Assembly: GCF_017980685.1 (NCBI RefSeq)
Contig: NZ_JACXXO010000027.1
Location: forward strand, 1 to 48,215
DNA from: Pseudomonas iridis
GTDB lineage: Bacteria > Pseudomonadota > Gammaproteobacteria > Pseudomonadales > Pseudomonadaceae
DNA length: 48,215 nucleotides
Direction: 5' to 3'
Positions 45,726 to 48,215 of the stretch are shown here, one piece after another (the first letter of the stretch is position 1; each line of letters starts with the position of its first letter). Below the pieces are notes generated by a model. That model was given only the letters and a program-made list of their open reading frames with translations, did not search any database and was not told where the DNA came from. The translations under genes were made by a program, and so were the position numbers.

Positions 45726-48017
45726 ATGCTGGACGCCAACGCAACCCACATCACCCTCACCCTCGAAGGCGTTTCCGCTGACCTGCAAGTCCTGAGCTTC
45801 ACCGGTCGCGAAGCCCTCAACGAACCGTTCCGTTTTGACCTCGAACTGGTCAGCGCTCGCCCCGACCTCAAGCTCGAAGAGTTGCTGCACAAGCGCGGCG
45901 TGCTGACGTTTGGTGCCACTGGCGAAGGCACGATCCACGGTTTGGTGTACCGCATCGAGCAAGGCGATTCCGGCAAAACCCTGACGCGCTACAGCATCAG
46001 CCTGGTGCCGCAACTCGCTTACCTGCGGCACAACCACGATCAGCAGATTTTCCAGCAACTGACCGTACCGAAGATCATCGCTCAGGTCCTGGAAGATCGC
46101 GGCATTCTTGCCGACGCCTACAGCTTCCAGCTCAGTGCCGAGTACCCGGAACGCGATTACTGCGTGCAGTACGACGAATCCGACCTGCATTTCATCCAGC
46201 GTTTGTGCGAAGAGGAAGGCATTCACTTCCACTTCCAGCACAGCAGCAGTGGCCACAAACTGGTGTTCGGCGACGACCAGACCGTTTTCCGCAAACTCAA
46301 AGCAGTGAGCTACCAGCAAGACTCCGGCATGAGCGCCGACAAACCAGTCATCAAGCGTTTCAACCTGCGCCTGGAAACCCGCACCACCCGCGTCAGCCGC
46401 CGCGACTACGACTTCGAAAAACCGAAGATCCTGCCCGAAGGCACGGCGAAAAGCCCTTTTGCCCCGGACCTTGAGGACTACGACTACCCCGGCCGCTTCA
46501 CCACCCGCGAGCGCGGGAAATTCCTCTCGACCCGAGCACTGGAACGCCATCGCAGCGACTACAAACTCGCCGAAGGCAAAGGTGACGAGCCGACCCTCAC
46601 CAGCGGCCATTTCCTCACCCTCGCCGAACACCCGCGCGCCGAGTGGAACGATATGTGGCTGCTGCTGGAAGTCTTCCACGAAGGCAAACAACCGCAAGTG
46701 CTCGGCGAAAACGTCACCAGCGACGTCACCGACAACAAAAGCGATTTCCACCAGGGCTACCGCAACAGCTTCATCGCGACCCCGTGGGACGCGCACTACC
46801 GCCCTGCCCTCGAACACCCGAAACCTAAAGTCCTTGGCAGCCAGACCGCCGTCGTCACCGGCCCGGCCGGCGAAGAAATCCACTGCGATCAATACGGCCG
46901 CATCAAAGTCCAGTTCCACTGGGACCGCGACGGCCAGGCCGACGATAAAACCACCTGCTGGATGCGCGTCGCCAGCGGCTGGGCCGGCGCAGCCTACGGC
47001 GGCATCGCCATCCCGCGCATCGGCATGGAAGTCCTCGTCACCTTCCTTGAGGGCGACCCCGACCAGCCCCTCGTCACCGGCTGCCTGTACCACAAGGAAA
47101 ACGTCGTCCCCTACGACCTGCCGGCAAACAAAACCCGCAGCACCTTCAAAACCCTGAGTTCACCGGGCGGCAAGGGCTACAACGAGTTTCGGATCGAAGA
47201 CAAGAAAGGCATCGAGCAGATCTACATCCACGCCCAGCGCGATTGGGATGAAAACATCGAGCACGACCAGAAGATTCGTGTGGGCAACGAACGGCACGAC
47301 ACCGTTGAAGCCAACACCCTGAGCGAGTTCAAGGTTGAAGAACACCGGATTACGCATCTGGATCGTAAAAGCGAAATGCGTGCGGATGATCATTTGACTG
47401 TCGGTGTGACTCAGCATGTGAAAGTGGGGACTGCTCAATTCGTCGAAGCCGGCACCGAAATCCACTACCACGCCGGCGACAAGGTTGTGGTTGAGGGGGG
47501 CATGGAACTCACGGCCAAGGCTGGCGGGAGTTTTGTGAAGGTTGATGCGGGTGGTGTAACGATTAGTGGCGCAGAGGTGAAGGTTAATACCGGGGGTGCG
47601 CCTGGGGTGGGGACCGGGATCGGGATTTTGATTCCGTTAATTCCGGGGTTGGCGGCGGCCGACATTGCCGGCAAGTTGATGGAAACGGCCAAAGCCAATC
47701 CGACGTGGCTGGAGTTGAATTTGCACTACGACAATCTGGAACCGGTGCCGGGCGCGTCTTATCGCGTGGATTTTGCCGATGGCTCGACCCGCGAAGGCGT
47801 GCTGGACGATGACGGCTTCGCCCGTTTGGAAGACGTGCCGAAAGGTCCGGCCAAAGTCTATTACGGCGAGGATCCGCGGCCTTTTGATCGCGAACCAGTG
47901 AAAATCGTCCAAAGTAGCGATGCAAAGGTCAATGAGGACATCCGAAAACTTGGACTCGATCCAGACAACGTTGATTTACAAGCACTAGTGGAGAAAGCCG
48001 CAGGGAGGCTGAGATGA
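45726..48017 (+). CDS. vgrG: VgrG, type VI secretion spike protein with C-terminal extension
   Basis: The 763-residue protein has the gp27-like head (about residues 5-330) and the gp5 OB-fold with DQYGRIKVQFHWDRDG and CWMRVASGWAGAAYGG (about 390-450). A beta-helix spike with hydrophilic repeats runs to about residue 620. The last ~110 residues extend beyond the spike. They hold a hydrophobic GIGILIPLIPGLAAADIAG segment and a predicted beta-rich domain (YDNLEPVPGASYRVDFADGS), as in VgrGs that carry cargo. It starts at 45726 after an AAGG. Its stop overlaps the next gene's ATG, so that gene is the likely effector. No other T6SS structural genes are in view. Confidence 0.92.
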   Translation: MLDANATHITLTLEGVSADLQVLSFTGREALNEPFRFDLELVSARPDLKLEELLHKRGVLTFGATGEGTIHGLVYRIEQGDSGKTLTRYSISLVPQLAYLRHNHDQQIFQQLTVPKIIAQVLEDRGILADAYSFQLSAEYPERDYCVQYDESDLHFIQRLCEEEGIHFHFQHSSSGHKLVFGDDQTVFRKLKAVSYQQDSGMSADKPVIKRFNLRLETRTTRVSRRDYDFEKPKILPEGTAKSPFAPDLEDYDYPGRFTTRERGKFLSTRALERHRSDYKLAEGKGDEPTLTSGHFLTLAEHPRAEWNDMWLLLEVFHEGKQPQVLGENVTSDVTDNKSDFHQGYRNSFIATPWDAHYRPALEHPKPKVLGSQTAVVTGPAGEEIHCDQYGRIKVQFHWDRDGQADDKTTCWMRVASGWAGAAYGGIAIPRIGMEVLVTFLEGDPDQPLVTGCLYHKENVVPYDLPANKTRSTFKTLSSPGGKGYNEFRIEDKKGIEQIYIHAQRDWDENIEHDQKIRVGNERHDTVEANTLSEFKVEEHRITHLDRKSEMRADDHLTVGVTQHVKVGTAQFVEAGTEIHYHAGDKVVVEGGMELTAKAGGSFVKVDAGGVTISGAEVKVNTGGAPGVGTGIGILIPLIPGLAAADIAGKLMETAKANPTWLELNLHYDNLEPVPGASYRVDFADGSTREGVLDDDGFARLEDVPKGPAKVYYGEDPRPFDREPVKIVQSSDAKVNEDIRKLGLDPDNVDLQALVEKAAGRLR

Positions 48018-48106
48018 GTGAAGAAGCGCAAACTGAAGACCGTACAGCAGCTTATAAAGAGGCAGCAGTCGAACTTGCGAAGGGTATTGCCTTAGGGAAA
48101 CTCTGA
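48014..48106 (+). pseudogene. VgrG-linked cargo/effector gene, interrupted by IS5-type element
   Basis: The ATG overlaps the vgrG stop (ATGA) and opens MSEEAQTEDRTAAYKEAAVE. The frame stays native to about codon 27, where the IS begins after TTAG (48092-48095). It then picks up IS-derived codons and stops at 48106, giving a 30-residue product. A gene coupled to a VgrG with a cargo-type C-terminus is usually a T6SS effector. The family cannot be told from the remaining N-terminus. The rest of the gene, and any immunity gene, would lie beyond the window. Confidence 0.7.
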
Positions 48107-48215
48107 AAAAGGCTTCCAGATTTGGTGAAATACCCGCCTCACAGGAATCGAACGGTTGAGTCCCGATGAAACAGATGTCCTTCGCCGATGCTGAGTACGC
48201 CGGCAAACGTAAGCA
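48096..48215 (+). mobile_element. IS5-family insertion sequence, 5' end (partial, leaves window)
   Basis: This starts GGAAACTCTGAAAAAGG and is the inverted copy of 4-123; I see no difference. TTAG just before it fits a YTAR target site. The element inserted into the vgrG-linked gene with its transposase reading away from vgrG. Confidence 0.85.
48166..48215 (+). CDS. IS5-family transposase, N-terminal fragment
   Basis: The ATG at 48166 opens MKQMSFADAEYAGKRK and runs off the window after 16 full codons. It is the same as the fragment at 53-1 on the other strand. The catalytic domain is not in view. Confidence 0.75.
   Translation, partial: MKQMSFADAEYAGKRK

Noticed and set aside
45705..47093. 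A 462-codon minus-strand open frame over vgrG
   Set aside because: It is antisense to well-conserved VgrG sequence and has low-complexity Ala/Val/Asp content.

Overview
The window looks like chromosomal DNA of a fluorescent Pseudomonas (P. fluorescens group). It is GC-rich and carries near-textbook mexS/mexT/mexEF-oprN and mtlREFGKDYZ genes, an OprD-type porin, a VgrG with its T6SS cargo locus, and Pseudomonas-type REP/REPIN palindromes. Names come from recognising protein motifs by eye; no database search was run.

Layout. 1-123 and 48096-48215 are the same end of an IS5-family element in opposite orientations, so the window is bounded by inverted IS copies, each running off the edge. 128-580 is AT-rich and holds an unusual perfect 17-bp inverted repeat plus the mexS terminator. 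581-2787 is the divergent mexS/mexT pair. 2948-7966 is a small-molecule redox island: two paralogous AraC regulators, each divergent from a short-chain dehydrogenase, one of which leads an SDR-VOC-saccharopine-dehydrogenase-like operon. 8124-11357 holds a small lipoprotein, a secreted M20 peptidase and two zinc-ribbon membrane proteins. 11630-17508 is mexE-mexF-oprN, so mexT is about 8.8 kb from its usual target; two near-identical palindromes lie upstream of mexE. 17752-18807 is a HEAT/TPR membrane protein.

18965-29420 is a dense signalling block. A KaiC-like double ATPase is translationally coupled to a hybrid histidine kinase that carries a degenerate receiver. A second, oppositely oriented operon encodes a 1164-residue CHASE3-GAF-kinase with three receivers, CheR, a receiver-less CheB, a REC-kinase and a single-domain receiver, with no chemoreceptor, CheA or CheW in view. 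A further single-domain receiver is divergent from it.

29574-31892 has an orphan glycosyltransferase and a signal-less PI-PLC-like protein. 31979-41843 is the mannitol/arabitol system: MtlR activator, MtlEFGK ABC importer, mannitol 2-dehydrogenase, xylulokinase and fructokinase. Large palindromic repeats sit in three of its gaps. 41866-43915 encodes a transglycosylase-like lipoprotein and a secreted, cysteine-paired repeat protein. 44050-45351 is an OprD-type porin with a perfect 16-bp palindrome just upstream. 45726-48017 is vgrG with a C-terminal extension, followed by a coupled cargo gene cut after about 27 codons by the right IS.

The strongest candidates for something little described are the KaiC-like/pseudo-receiver kinase pair beside the receptor-less CheR/CheB/kinase system, and the disulfide-paired repeat protein.
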